A DNA stretch of 64,000 bases from Exercitatus varius (GTDB lineage: Bacteria; Pseudomonadota; Gammaproteobacteria; Enterobacterales; Pasteurellaceae), in the NCBI RefSeq assembly GCF_029577735.1, contig NZ_JARQTO010000003.1, forward strand, positions 62,001 through 126,000, written 5' to 3'. Below, in pieces: positions 34,667 through 43,168 of this stretch. The position numbers and the translations under genes were made by a program. The first letter of the stretch is position 1; every line of letters begins with the position of its first letter. The notes under the pieces were generated by a model. The model did not search any database. It saw nothing but the letters and a program-made list of their open reading frames with translations, and was not told the origin of the DNA.

Positions 34667-34690
34667 AAAAACCACCGTAAGGTGGTTTTT
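34667..34690 (-). terminator. Bidirectional terminator with a GNRA-type loop
   Basis: AAAAACCACC-GTAA-GGTGGTTTTT is a perfect 10-bp stem with T runs on both strands. It ends the minus-strand amidohydrolase gene and backs up the tsf terminator. Confidence 0.9.
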
Positions 34691-34706
34691 TATTGATGAA
34701 TTAATT

Positions 34707-35696
34707 TTAAACGTCTAAGCCGAGGACTTTGCGGCCGTTGATACTGGCAATATTCACCATTTCGTCCAGATTAGGGAAACGGCAACCCGCCGCCAGCAGA
34801 CTTAATTCCTGCCATAAATCCCCTTCGCATAACGGAACCATATAGTCACAGATATTATCCGTACCCAGTGCGACCGTGATGCCAGCCGGGATCATTTCGT
34901 CCGCCGGGGTTAATGCATTGTGAAACGGCATAAGCTCTTCTTTACGGTTGCTGTCGATCCAGGCCATCGGACAGGCGATCATCATCATTTTAGCCTGTCG
35001 CATTTTTTCGTATAAGGCATAGCGGTATTCTTTCGAATGCGCGCCGATGGAAATGCCGTGAATGGCCACCACACGGCCTTCCATGCCGTGCTCGATAGTT
35101 TTATCGCAAAGTTGTTCCGTTTCTTTTTCTTTCGGCGTATTGAATTGGTCCACATGCACATGGCACATAATCCCAAGAGATTTGGCTTTATCCAGCAAAA
35201 TATCCATGGCTTCCAGTCCGCGCCCGTAATCCAGCTCATCGCGATAAGGCAAACCGCCGATCATATCCACCATTTCCGAACCGATATCAAACCATTTTCT
35301 GGCGGTCGGTTCAATTACGCCTTTTAATGTCTGATTGGCGAATTTTAGCGTAATGTCATTTTTATAAACTTCACGGGCTTTATGGGCGGCGATAATTGCA
35401 CGATCTTCACAAACCGGATCGATGTCCACAAAAGTACCGAATGCCGTCACGCCCTGGGAAATCATTAATTCGATAGCCTGACAAAAACGGGCGTAATAAT
35501 CTTCTACGGTTGATGTTCGTTTAACTTCATCCACTAAATCCCATTTCTGTTGAAGATTACTGTTATGGTAAATGCTGATTTTTTCGGGGGTCATGGTGAA
35601 TGCCCGGTCAGCATGAGCGTGAGCGTTAACCCAACCGCCTTTTTTAATGATTTCGTCCCGGATGTAGGTTTTAAAACTACGAACGTGATTCTTCAT
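34707..35696 (-). CDS. Amidohydrolase-superfamily deaminase (CodA/AtzC-like)
   Basis: This is a 329-residue metal-dependent hydrolase related to cytosine deaminase. Expected metal ligands are His26 and His28 (NAHAHAD), His179 and His181 (CHVHVDQ), His213 (VAIHG) and Asp280 (GTDNICD). In E. coli CodA the residue two after the HVHCDE motif's last His-Cys is the catalytic Glu217; the matching position here is Gln184, so chemistry or substrate may differ. There is no signal peptide, so it is cytoplasmic. GGAG lies just before the ATG. It stands alone, with no transporter or pathway gene beside it, so the substrate is unknown. Confidence 0.8.
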   Translation of the reverse strand: MKNHVRSFKTYIRDEIIKKGGWVNAHAHADRAFTMTPEKISIYHNSNLQQKWDLVDEVKRTSTVEDYYARFCQAIELMISQGVTAFGTFVDIDPVCEDRAIIAAHKAREVYKNDITLKFANQTLKGVIEPTARKWFDIGSEMVDMIGGLPYRDELDYGRGLEAMDILLDKAKSLGIMCHVHVDQFNTPKEKETEQLCDKTIEHGMEGRVVAIHGISIGAHSKEYRYALYEKMRQAKMMMIACPMAWIDSNRKEELMPFHNALTPADEMIPAGITVALGTDNICDYMVPLCEGDLWQELSLLAAGCRFPNLDEMVNIASINGRKVLGLDV

Positions 35697-35897
35697 ATAT
35701 AACTCCGTAAAAAGAACAAATCGGTGAAATAAATGAGATTAGCGATAGACAGATGGGTGTATGAAAAAAGGTGCTAACCAGTATTGCCAAGCCGGCTGCA
35801 TTGAAAGGAATGTTATAAAAAACTCTCTGATTTTTCATTAATAACATTGTCGTCTAGTCTCTATGGATGCTAGGTCGCTAGTATAATCGTCCAAGCG

Positions 35898-37697
35898 TTA
35901 TTTTTCAATAAAAGATCGACTTTGCGTAAAAACATCAAGGAACAGGCCGAGCGGCGGTCGGGTTGATGAAGTTTTTTCGTAAGTGCGGTCAAATTTTTGA
36001 TAGTTTCCTTTGCGGTCAAGGTGATATTGCGTACCATCCGGCACAACAATGACATTCTGACGGCTATCCGCCAGCAGAACCCATTCCGTCGGACGTTGAG
36101 TATGATCGAACAGATTATGCCCTAACGTATAATCCGAGTTCGGATTTTTTACCCAGAACAGGTTGTACATCAGCGCCGGCACCACATCGATATGGCTGGT
36201 TAATTTGTTTTCGATACCCGTATTCAACTCTTTCCAGGAAACAATCATCGGTACTTTTATGGCTTCCGGCGCGAAATATTCCAGCTGTTCTTTTTCCGTT
36301 TTCCGGAAGACATATCCGCGTTCCGAGGTGATAATCACCGCCGTATTTTCCAACTGATTCTGCGCCTGTAATTGGGACAATACAAGATTTAACAATTGAT
36401 CCGTTTGTTTCAGCAGTTGTTCGTAAGCCTGTTGTTCCGCAGCGAGATCCTTATAGTTTTTCTCTTTCATCGGTTGAGTTAAATTTAAGCTGAGATAACT
36501 GAACCACGGCGTATCCGCTAACCGGCGATTAAACCATTGTTGCCAATTTTTGACCGCACTTTCGTTATTTTTCTTACCTTGCTTCATTCTGACTTGCGAA
36601 AACAGCGCTTGCCGGAAAATGCTGTCGTTGAAGTTCGTTGCGGAAAATAAGCCGAATTGATATTGATCCCGGCGTAATTTGTCCACCAGTACGGAAGACA
36701 GTTTTTGATTCAATAAACTGTCGGTGTAGTTGGCGGTTAAACCGTAGAATAAACCGGTGACGGCGCCATTGCCCGTTAATCCGGTGGTGTAATGATTGTT
36801 AAACCGGGTTGCGCGAGAGGCAAATTCATACAAGGCCGGCATTTTTTCCGCTTGAATCGCATCTTGCCGCAAACCGTTAACGGTGATGATTAACACATTC
36901 GGTTTTTCCGCCGTCGTTTCGTAAGTTAATGTATTTTTCGGATACTGAATGGCGGGCGCGTCGGCGTTGCCTTCCTGATTAATTTTTGCCTGATGTTCTT
37001 CTTTATCCAAGAAACCGTGTTTTTCCAGAAACGAGCGCGCCGTCATCGGATAAGATAACGGGAAATTGGATTTTTGCATGGTAATCGGGCGGTAAATGGT
37101 GGCGTCCGCCCAGGCATAAATCAAATGAGAAAAAATAAATAATGCGGTTAAGCCGAAACCCACATGACGGATCCATTTTTGGCGTTCCAGACTGCGTAAC
37201 TTGTACCATGCCCAGCGGGAAAAGACCATCTGTACCAATAGCAGAAACGGCATCGGCGTGAAGAAAATCTGCCAGTCACGGGATAATTCTCCGTTTTCGG
37301 GGTTTACCAGCAGATTCCAGACGACGGAGGAAAGATGCAGGTTAAAACGGGCGAAAACTTCGGTATCCACCAGTAACAAGGTAGTGGCAAGGGTCGCGAA
37401 AATTACGGAAATTCCGCGAAAAGTGCGTTCGTTTTTGATGATGAAACTGAGCGGAAAGATAACCAGCAAATAAAGCGAGAAACAGACAAAGCTGAAATGC
37501 CCGAGCAGACTGATGAAAAAGTACAGCTTACCAAAAAACGTATGCGGCCAGTCGATAATGAAAGCGTAGCGGGAACCGATTAAAACCGCCCAAATAATAT
37601 TAAAGAAAGCAAACCAATGCCCCCAGGATATTTTCTGGGAGGTTTGCTCTCGATATTGCCGATCGAATTTGATTTTACCGTTTTTCAACCAAAGCAT
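35898..37697 (-). CDS. yejM: Inner-membrane sulfatase-like protein YejM (PbgA/LapC)
   Basis: YejM senses lipopolysaccharide and, through LapB and FtsH, controls LpxC stability. The 599-residue protein has an N-terminal domain of about five helices (residues about 20-185, DUF3413). A periplasmic alkaline-phosphatase-like domain follows, starting NVLIITVNGLRQDAI, with RFNNHYTTG and later AVIITSERGYVFR and SHIDVVPALMYNLF. Several catalytic residues of true sulfatases look replaced, as in E. coli YejM. It shares a divergent region with yejK and follows yejL. Uptake sequences lie within it near 35981 and 36553. Confidence 0.92.
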   Translation of the reverse strand: MLWLKNGKIKFDRQYREQTSQKISWGHWFAFFNIIWAVLIGSRYAFIIDWPHTFFGKLYFFISLLGHFSFVCFSLYLLVIFPLSFIIKNERTFRGISVIFATLATTLLLVDTEVFARFNLHLSSVVWNLLVNPENGELSRDWQIFFTPMPFLLLVQMVFSRWAWYKLRSLERQKWIRHVGFGLTALFIFSHLIYAWADATIYRPITMQKSNFPLSYPMTARSFLEKHGFLDKEEHQAKINQEGNADAPAIQYPKNTLTYETTAEKPNVLIITVNGLRQDAIQAEKMPALYEFASRATRFNNHYTTGLTGNGAVTGLFYGLTANYTDSLLNQKLSSVLVDKLRRDQYQFGLFSATNFNDSIFRQALFSQVRMKQGKKNNESAVKNWQQWFNRRLADTPWFSYLSLNLTQPMKEKNYKDLAAEQQAYEQLLKQTDQLLNLVLSQLQAQNQLENTAVIITSERGYVFRKTEKEQLEYFAPEAIKVPMIVSWKELNTGIENKLTSHIDVVPALMYNLFWVKNPNSDYTLGHNLFDHTQRPTEWVLLADSRQNVIVVPDGTQYHLDRKGNYQKFDRTYEKTSSTRPPLGLFLDVFTQSRSFIEK

Positions 37698-37715
37698 AGC
37701 ATTCCGGCGCCAGAC

Positions 37716-37931
37716 TTATTTTTTTACCGAATTCATTAACGCATCGGAAAATGCCTGCGCCAATGCGACTTGCTGGTGGGTTCCCACGCTGCTGGTGAGT
37801 AAATTGGTGACCATATTGCCCATGACGATAAGCGACAGTTCCACGGGCGCCTGGTGCTTTTCCAGCACGGCGATCATGTCGTGTAAAACCGCATCAACTT
37901 GTTTGTCCGGGTATTTTGAGTTTTTAGCCAT
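37716..37931 (-). CDS. yejL: UPF0352 family protein YejL
   Basis: This small all-helical protein has 71 residues, beginning MAKNSKYPDKQVDAVLHDMI and containing VELSLIVMGNMVTNLL. Its function is unknown, but it is always found beside yejM and yejK. It starts 112 bases from the divergent yejK ATG and ends 18 bases before yejM. Confidence 0.92.
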   Translation of the reverse strand: MAKNSKYPDKQVDAVLHDMIAVLEKHQAPVELSLIVMGNMVTNLLTSSVGTHQQVALAQAFSDALMNSVKK

Positions 37932-38043
37932 AATCAGATCTGAATTTTCTGTGGATTTAATTTCGCGATCCTATCACATTTTCGTGTAAAGTGCGGTTAT
38001 AATTAGCGACGTTTTATAAATTTCTTTTTATTCGGGCGGTAAA

Positions 38044-39063
38044 ATGAGCATTACAGTCAATCAAATTGTGTTACATCAGCTGGTTAAGCAAACTGCGGAA
38101 GACGGAAATTTTCAGTTAGATACCGTATTACGCGACGATCTTTTGCAAATCAGTCCGGAAGTGGAACAGTTAATGCTCGAACTGCATCGGGCTTATCAAG
38201 GTAAAGCCAAAGGCTACGGCGTGTTTAAGCGGGAATCGTTGTTTGCTCAGCAATTAAATCGGTTATTGGAGCGGGAAACGGATTTTCTACCGTTTAGTTA
38301 TGAATCCGCGCAATTACTGGCAGCCGAGCTTGGTAAATATGCCTTCGCGGAAAGCGGTACGCTGGTTTTATGCCAATATAACTTTTTAGCGACGGATTAT
38401 CTGTTTATCGCATTGCTGGACAGCCGAATCAGCATGTTAGTGGATGAAAATCTGGAGATTCACCGGACCCAATATCTGAACATTAATCAATTTGATCTTG
38501 CGGCACGGATTAATTTAACGGATTTACAGTTAAACGCGCAGTCAAACCGTTACTTAACGTTTATTAAAGGCCGAGTCGGGCGCAAAGTCGGTGATTTTTT
38601 TATGGATTTCTTAGGAGCGGACGAAGGTTTAAACCCACAAGTGCAAAATCAGTGTTTATTGCAGGCAGTGAGCGATTACTGCGTTCAGGGCGAGTTGAAT
38701 AAAGAACAGACCCAAGCGGTGAAAAAACAAGTATTCGATTATTGTAAAGGACAAATTCATGCCGGCGATGACATCGCTTTAGCGGAACTTTCTGCGGAAT
38801 TGCCCACTCTAAATGAACGGTCTTTCGCCTCCTTTACCCATGAACGGGATTACGGTCTGGAAGAGACAATTCCGCCGGTGCGTTCGACCTTAAAAGCGCT
38901 GACCAAATTTTCCGGTTCGGGAAAAGGCATCACTATCAGTTTTGATGCGGCGTTAATGAATCAGCGCATTATCTGGGACGAAGAAGCGGACAGTTTAACG
39001 ATTCACGGATTGCCGGTAAACCTGCGCGATCAATTACAACGGAATTTGAAGCATGATAATTAA
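38044..39063 (+). CDS. yejK: Nucleoid-associated protein YejK (NdpA)
   Basis: NdpA is a 339-residue DNA-associated protein of the nucleoid. The product has the family's GKAKGYGVFKRE near residue 55 and the conserved RSTLKALTKFSGSGKGITIS. It lies opposite yejL, as in E. coli. An uptake sequence sits in the shared upstream region (37988-37997). Confidence 0.93.
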   Translation: MSITVNQIVLHQLVKQTAEDGNFQLDTVLRDDLLQISPEVEQLMLELHRAYQGKAKGYGVFKRESLFAQQLNRLLERETDFLPFSYESAQLLAAELGKYAFAESGTLVLCQYNFLATDYLFIALLDSRISMLVDENLEIHRTQYLNINQFDLAARINLTDLQLNAQSNRYLTFIKGRVGRKVGDFFMDFLGADEGLNPQVQNQCLLQAVSDYCVQGELNKEQTQAVKKQVFDYCKGQIHAGDDIALAELSAELPTLNERSFASFTHERDYGLEETIPPVRSTLKALTKFSGSGKGITISFDAALMNQRIIWDEEADSLTIHGLPVNLRDQLQRNLKHDN

Positions 39064-39132
39064 TTTGGCAATTTTCTGAAGTTTCTGTATCATCATTATC
39101 TATAAATTAAAACAACAAGGCTGGCTAGCATA

Positions 39133-39546
39133 ATGAAAATTAAACTAATTTTGACCGCACTTTGCATGTCATTTGTGGTGTCTGCATGTTCAACGGTGGA
39201 AAAAGTCGTGTATCGCATCGATGTACCGCAAGGTAACTATCTGGAAAAATCTGCGGTTGATAAACTGCAAGTGGGGATGACGCGCGAGCAGGTGAAATAT
39301 TTACTGGGCACGCCGGTGTTGCAGGATCCTTTCAGTACGCAAACCTGGTATTACGTTTACTTGCAGCAAAATGCGTATGAAGCGCCGCAGCAACATACTT
39401 TAACGGTGAATTTTAATCAGGCGGGCAATGTCACGGATTTTAATCTGGATAAACCGTTACCTGAAACCAAAAGGGAAGTGGTAAATAACGCCATTATTGA
39501 AGCTACCCCGCAGGAATCGGGTAGTTGGTGGCAGTTCTGGAAATGA
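39133..39546 (+). CDS. bamE: Outer-membrane assembly factor BamE
   Basis: BamE is a lipoprotein of the BAM complex that inserts beta-barrels in the outer membrane. The 137-residue protein has a lipoprotein signal with lipobox VSAC (Cys19). The BamE fold shows DKLQVGMTREQVKYLLGTP and TWYYVYLQQ. The C-terminal extension (about residues 100-137) ends SGSWWQFWK. An uptake sequence falls in the signal-peptide codons and encodes Leu-Thr-Ala-Leu. cpxRA, the envelope stress system, follows at once. Confidence 0.95.
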   Translation: MKIKLILTALCMSFVVSACSTVEKVVYRIDVPQGNYLEKSAVDKLQVGMTREQVKYLLGTPVLQDPFSTQTWYYVYLQQNAYEAPQQHTLTVNFNQAGNVTDFNLDKPLPETKREVVNNAIIEATPQESGSWWQFWK

Positions 39547-39587
39547 TTTTTCAGCCGGAACGTTGATCAAATACATAGGATACTTTA

Positions 39588-40292
39588 ATGACGAAAATTT
39601 TATTAGTTGATGACGACGTCGAATTAACGGATCTTTTAGGGGAACTGCTGTCACTGGAAGGGTTTGAAGTCGTGACGGCGCAAAACGGTCTGGAAGCGCT
39701 GGAAAAACTGGATGATAGTATTTGTCTGGTTTTACTTGACGTCATGATGCCGGGATTGAACGGTATCGAAACCCTTAAACAAATCCGTCAGAAATCGGTC
39801 GTGCCGGTTCTGATGTTGACCGCCCGCGGTGACGATATTGATCGTATTATCGGTTTGGAACTGGGCGCGGACGATTATCTGCCGAAACCGTTTAATGATA
39901 GAGAACTGGTTGCGCGAATTAAAGCGATTTTGCGCCGGACAACCAATGCCGCCCCGATTTCGGGTTTATCATCCAAAATGGATGAAATGCAGGATATGGA
40001 GTTTTTCGGTCTGAAAATTTATCCGACCCGTCAGCAAGTGGTTTATCATGATTCGACGTTGGAACTGACCAGTTCGGAATTTGCGTTGTTATATGTTCTG
40101 GTTAAATATCAGGGACAGATTATTTCCCGCGAGCGACTTTGTCTTGAAGCGTTGGGTAAAGAACTGGTACCGTTTGATCGCACTATTGATATGCATATGT
40201 CAAACTTACGAAAAAAATTACCTGAGCGCGAACATGGTTTGCCTTGGTTTAAAACCGTGCGCGGACGGGGTTATATTTTATTGACCGAATAA
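39588..40292 (+). CDS. cpxR: Envelope stress response regulator CpxR
   Basis: CpxR is an OmpR-type response regulator of 234 residues. The receiver domain has the acidic cluster DDD near residue 8, the phospho-acceptor Asp in VLLDVMMPG (near 51-53), TA (LTARGDD) and Lys in LPKPFNDRELVAR. The C-terminal winged helix has SSEFALLYVL and DMHMSNLRKKL. It is followed after 20 bases by cpxA. Confidence 0.95.
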   Translation: MTKILLVDDDVELTDLLGELLSLEGFEVVTAQNGLEALEKLDDSICLVLLDVMMPGLNGIETLKQIRQKSVVPVLMLTARGDDIDRIIGLELGADDYLPKPFNDRELVARIKAILRRTTNAAPISGLSSKMDEMQDMEFFGLKIYPTRQQVVYHDSTLELTSSEFALLYVLVKYQGQIISRERLCLEALGKELVPFDRTIDMHMSNLRKKLPEREHGLPWFKTVRGRGYILLTE

Positions 40293-40312
40293 CGAATAAT
40301 AAGGCGGAAGTC

Positions 40313-41737
40313 TTGCTTTCCTTTTTTTACCGACGCATTAATCGCCTTTCCTTTCAGTTGCTTGCGTCGTTTTGGCTGGTTATTTTTACCACCTTGAGTA
40401 TTACATTCGTTCTTTTGCACTTTCTGGACAGCCATGGGCCCGAGAAACTGGAAAGTGAGGAGTTGCGCACCTATCACAAACAAATTCTTTCCGTTTACCG
40501 GACAAATCAAATCTATCGTATTTTAGGATTTGCCAAAAATTCGTTGCCTACTGAAGAAACGAGTGATTTGCATGCCGTATTGTTTAATCCGGATACGAAA
40601 GAAATTGCGGGAACTTCGGCCGACGAATACCCTGATGTTCAAAATTTTATTTTTCGTTCTAACGATTTCTCCAATCCAATGGTACAGGTGGTTAATGAAA
40701 GACGCATTGTCGGGCCTTTTTCCGTTAACGTGAATCTTATTAATGAACATAATGAGCCTAAGGATGTGGCTTATTTAATGTATTTCGTCTCTCCGGTGGA
40801 TACGCATCTTGTCTTTCTTTCTTATTTGTTCGCTCATCCGTTTCTGGTCATGTTGATTATTGCGTTAGCCTCTACGCCCGTCTTGTTGCTGTTGGCCTGG
40901 AGAATCGGTATACCTATCACGCGTTTCAGACAGGCGGCGGAATTGGTTTCTCTCGGGCAGTTTGTCACCAATCCCGATTTGGAGAATAAAGGGCCGATTG
41001 AATTACGCCAGGTAGGAAAGAGTTTAAACCATATGACCACCTCGTTGGCGGAATTATTGGATACCCATCAACGATTGGTTTCCTCTATTTCTCATGAGCT
41101 GCGTACGCCGTTAACCCGCTTGCAGTTGGCGGTGGCCTTATTGCGTCGCCGTGTGGGCGAATATCCGGAAACCAAGCGGATTGAGATGGAATCCGAACGT
41201 TTGGATAAAATGATCAACGATTTGTTGTTGCTTTCCAGAAACCAGTTACGTTTGCAGTTGGAGCGGGATTACCTGACCGTCGATTCCATCTGGAATGAAG
41301 TGATTGAAGATGCTGAATTCGAAGCGGAACATCGTAAGATCGATTTTACTTTTATTCAATTAATTAAACATCCCGAACGCTATTTAATCTTAGGTGATAA
41401 AGAAGCCTTAGCCAGTGCGTTGGAAAATATTTTGCGGAACGCATTAAAGTATACGAATAATAAAATTGTCGCCTTGATGACGCTGAAGAAAAGCGATCTT
41501 ATGATGATTATTGTGGACGACAACGGCGCCGGCGTATCGGAACAGGAATATGAGCGAATCTTTAAACCTTTTTATCGTGTTGATGAAGCGCGCACCCGAA
41601 CGACCGGAGGAACCGGCTTAGGATTAGCGATTGTCGTCAATACCGTGCAGCAGCATCAGGGCCGGGTTTGGGCGGAAAAAAGTCCTTTCGGCGGTTTACG
41701 GATTGTAATGGAGTTGCCGCTTGCGACGGAAAAATAA
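40313..41737 (+). CDS. cpxA: Envelope stress sensor histidine kinase CpxA (TTG start)
   Basis: CpxA senses misfolded envelope proteins and controls CpxR phosphorylation. The 474-residue protein has TM1 (about 17-40), a periplasmic sensor domain (about 41-165), TM2 near FLVMLIIALASTPVLLLLAW, HAMP, the H-box SSISHELRTPLTRLQLA, the N-box NILRNALKYT and DDNGAGVS / GGTGLGLAIV ATP-binding motifs. I accept a TTG start because AAGGCGGAAG lies directly upstream and no better codon is in frame. No cpxP gene is adjacent. Confidence 0.93.
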   Translation: MLSFFYRRINRLSFQLLASFWLVIFTTLSITFVLLHFLDSHGPEKLESEELRTYHKQILSVYRTNQIYRILGFAKNSLPTEETSDLHAVLFNPDTKEIAGTSADEYPDVQNFIFRSNDFSNPMVQVVNERRIVGPFSVNVNLINEHNEPKDVAYLMYFVSPVDTHLVFLSYLFAHPFLVMLIIALASTPVLLLLAWRIGIPITRFRQAAELVSLGQFVTNPDLENKGPIELRQVGKSLNHMTTSLAELLDTHQRLVSSISHELRTPLTRLQLAVALLRRRVGEYPETKRIEMESERLDKMINDLLLLSRNQLRLQLERDYLTVDSIWNEVIEDAEFEAEHRKIDFTFIQLIKHPERYLILGDKEALASALENILRNALKYTNNKIVALMTLKKSDLMMIIVDDNGAGVSEQEYERIFKPFYRVDEARTRTTGGTGLGLAIVVNTVQQHQGRVWAEKSPFGGLRIVMELPLATEK

Positions 41738-41754
41738 CGTTATTCAGGCAAAAT

Positions 41755-41781
41755 AAAAAGCATCAATCGATGCTTTTTTTT
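41755..41781. terminator. Bidirectional terminator between cpxA and alaA
   Basis: A perfect 10-bp stem AAAAAGCATC / GATGCTTTTT with loop AATC has T runs on both sides, serving both convergent genes. Confidence 0.92.
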
Positions 41782-41802
41782 ACCTTATATCTGATTCTCC
41801 GC

Positions 41803-43017
41803 TTATTGGCGGTAGTTTTTTAAGAAACGGGCAAATTTACTCAGTGCGTCGTCCAGTGTTTGAATATGTGGCAGAAAGACCAATCGGAAATGATCCGGTT
41901 TATGCCAGTTAAAACCGCGACCGTGTACCAGCAGCACTTTTTCCTGACGCAATAAATCCAGCACCATTTTTTCATCGTCGTAAATATTGAATCGTTCAAT
42001 ATCGATTTTCGGGAACATGTATAACGCTCCTTTCGGTTTTACGCAACTGACGCCCGGAATATCGTTTAACAGCTGATAGGCGCGTTCCCGTTGGTCATAT
42101 AAGCGCCCGCCCGGCACAATAAATTCATTGATACTTTGATAGCCGCCCAATGCGGTTTGAATCGCGTGCTGCATCGGCACATTAGCGCATAAACGCATGG
42201 ACGCAATCATATCCAACCCTTCGATATAACCTTTTGCCCGCGCTTTCGGGCCGTTTAAAATCATCCAACCCTGGCGGAAACCGCATACGCGGTAAGCTTT
42301 GGATAAACCGTTCAGAGTAATCGTGAGTAAATCGGGCGCCAGTGCCGCAATATGATAGTGCACCGCATCGTCGTAAGTGATTTTATCGTAAATTTCATCG
42401 GCAAAAATCAACAAATCGTTCTGGCGCGCCACTTCCACGATGTCTTCCAACAGTTCCTTGCTGTAAACGGCGCCTGTCGGATTGTTAGGGTTAATGATTA
42501 CAATCGCTTTGGTTCGCGGCGTGACTTTGGATTTAATATCTTCAATGGACGGAAACCAATCCTGTTCTTCATCGCATAAATAATGCACCGCTTTACCGCC
42601 GGCCAAGGTGACGGCGGCCGTCCATAACGGATAATCCGGCATCGGCACCAACACTTCGTCGTCATTGTTTAATAATGCCTGCATGGACATCGTAATCAGT
42701 TCCGACGCTCCGTTGCCGATATATACGTCGTTCACCGTCGCGCCCATAATGCCTTTGGATTGATAATATTGCACAATCGCTTTACGCGCCGAATATAAGC
42801 CTTTCGAGTCGCAATAACCCTGCGAAGTGGCGATATTGCGCATAATATCCACCAGCACCTCGTCAGGCGCTTCAAAACCGAATGCCGCCGTATTACCGAT
42901 GTTAAGTTTTAAAATTTTGTTACCTTCTTCTTCAAGGCGTAACGCTTCCTGATGAACGGGACCGCGAATATCGTAACAAACGTGCTCGAGTTTGTCGGAT
43001 TTAGGAAAAAAAGTCAT
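41803..43017 (-). CDS. alaA: Alanine transaminase AlaA
   Basis: AlaA transfers an amino group from glutamate to pyruvate to make alanine, using PLP. The 404-residue fold-type I aminotransferase has YIGNGASELITMSMQALL, INPNNPTGAVYS, FADEIYDKI and the PLP lysine in NGLSKAYRVCGFRQGW, plus the C-terminal Arg in HFRLVFLP. It diverges from menF across a 151-base region containing an uptake sequence. Confidence 0.94.
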   Translation of the reverse strand: MTFFPKSDKLEHVCYDIRGPVHQEALRLEEEGNKILKLNIGNTAAFGFEAPDEVLVDIMRNIATSQGYCDSKGLYSARKAIVQYYQSKGIMGATVNDVYIGNGASELITMSMQALLNNDDEVLVPMPDYPLWTAAVTLAGGKAVHYLCDEEQDWFPSIEDIKSKVTPRTKAIVIINPNNPTGAVYSKELLEDIVEVARQNDLLIFADEIYDKITYDDAVHYHIAALAPDLLTITLNGLSKAYRVCGFRQGWMILNGPKARAKGYIEGLDMIASMRLCANVPMQHAIQTALGGYQSINEFIVPGGRLYDQRERAYQLLNDIPGVSCVKPKGALYMFPKIDIERFNIYDDEKMVLDLLRQEKVLLVHGRGFNWHKPDHFRLVFLPHIQTLDDALSKFARFLKNYRQ

Positions 43018-43168
43018 TAAACGTTCCTTACTGCTAAAATAAAAAACTTGCGGAAAATTAACCGCACTTTACCCCCATTTCGGGCGGAATAAAAGATTTG
43101 CTAAAAAAATTTTTTTATTTGCGGTAAAATAGCCGCCATTTTTATGGATTAACCTCTGTCGCAGGCAA

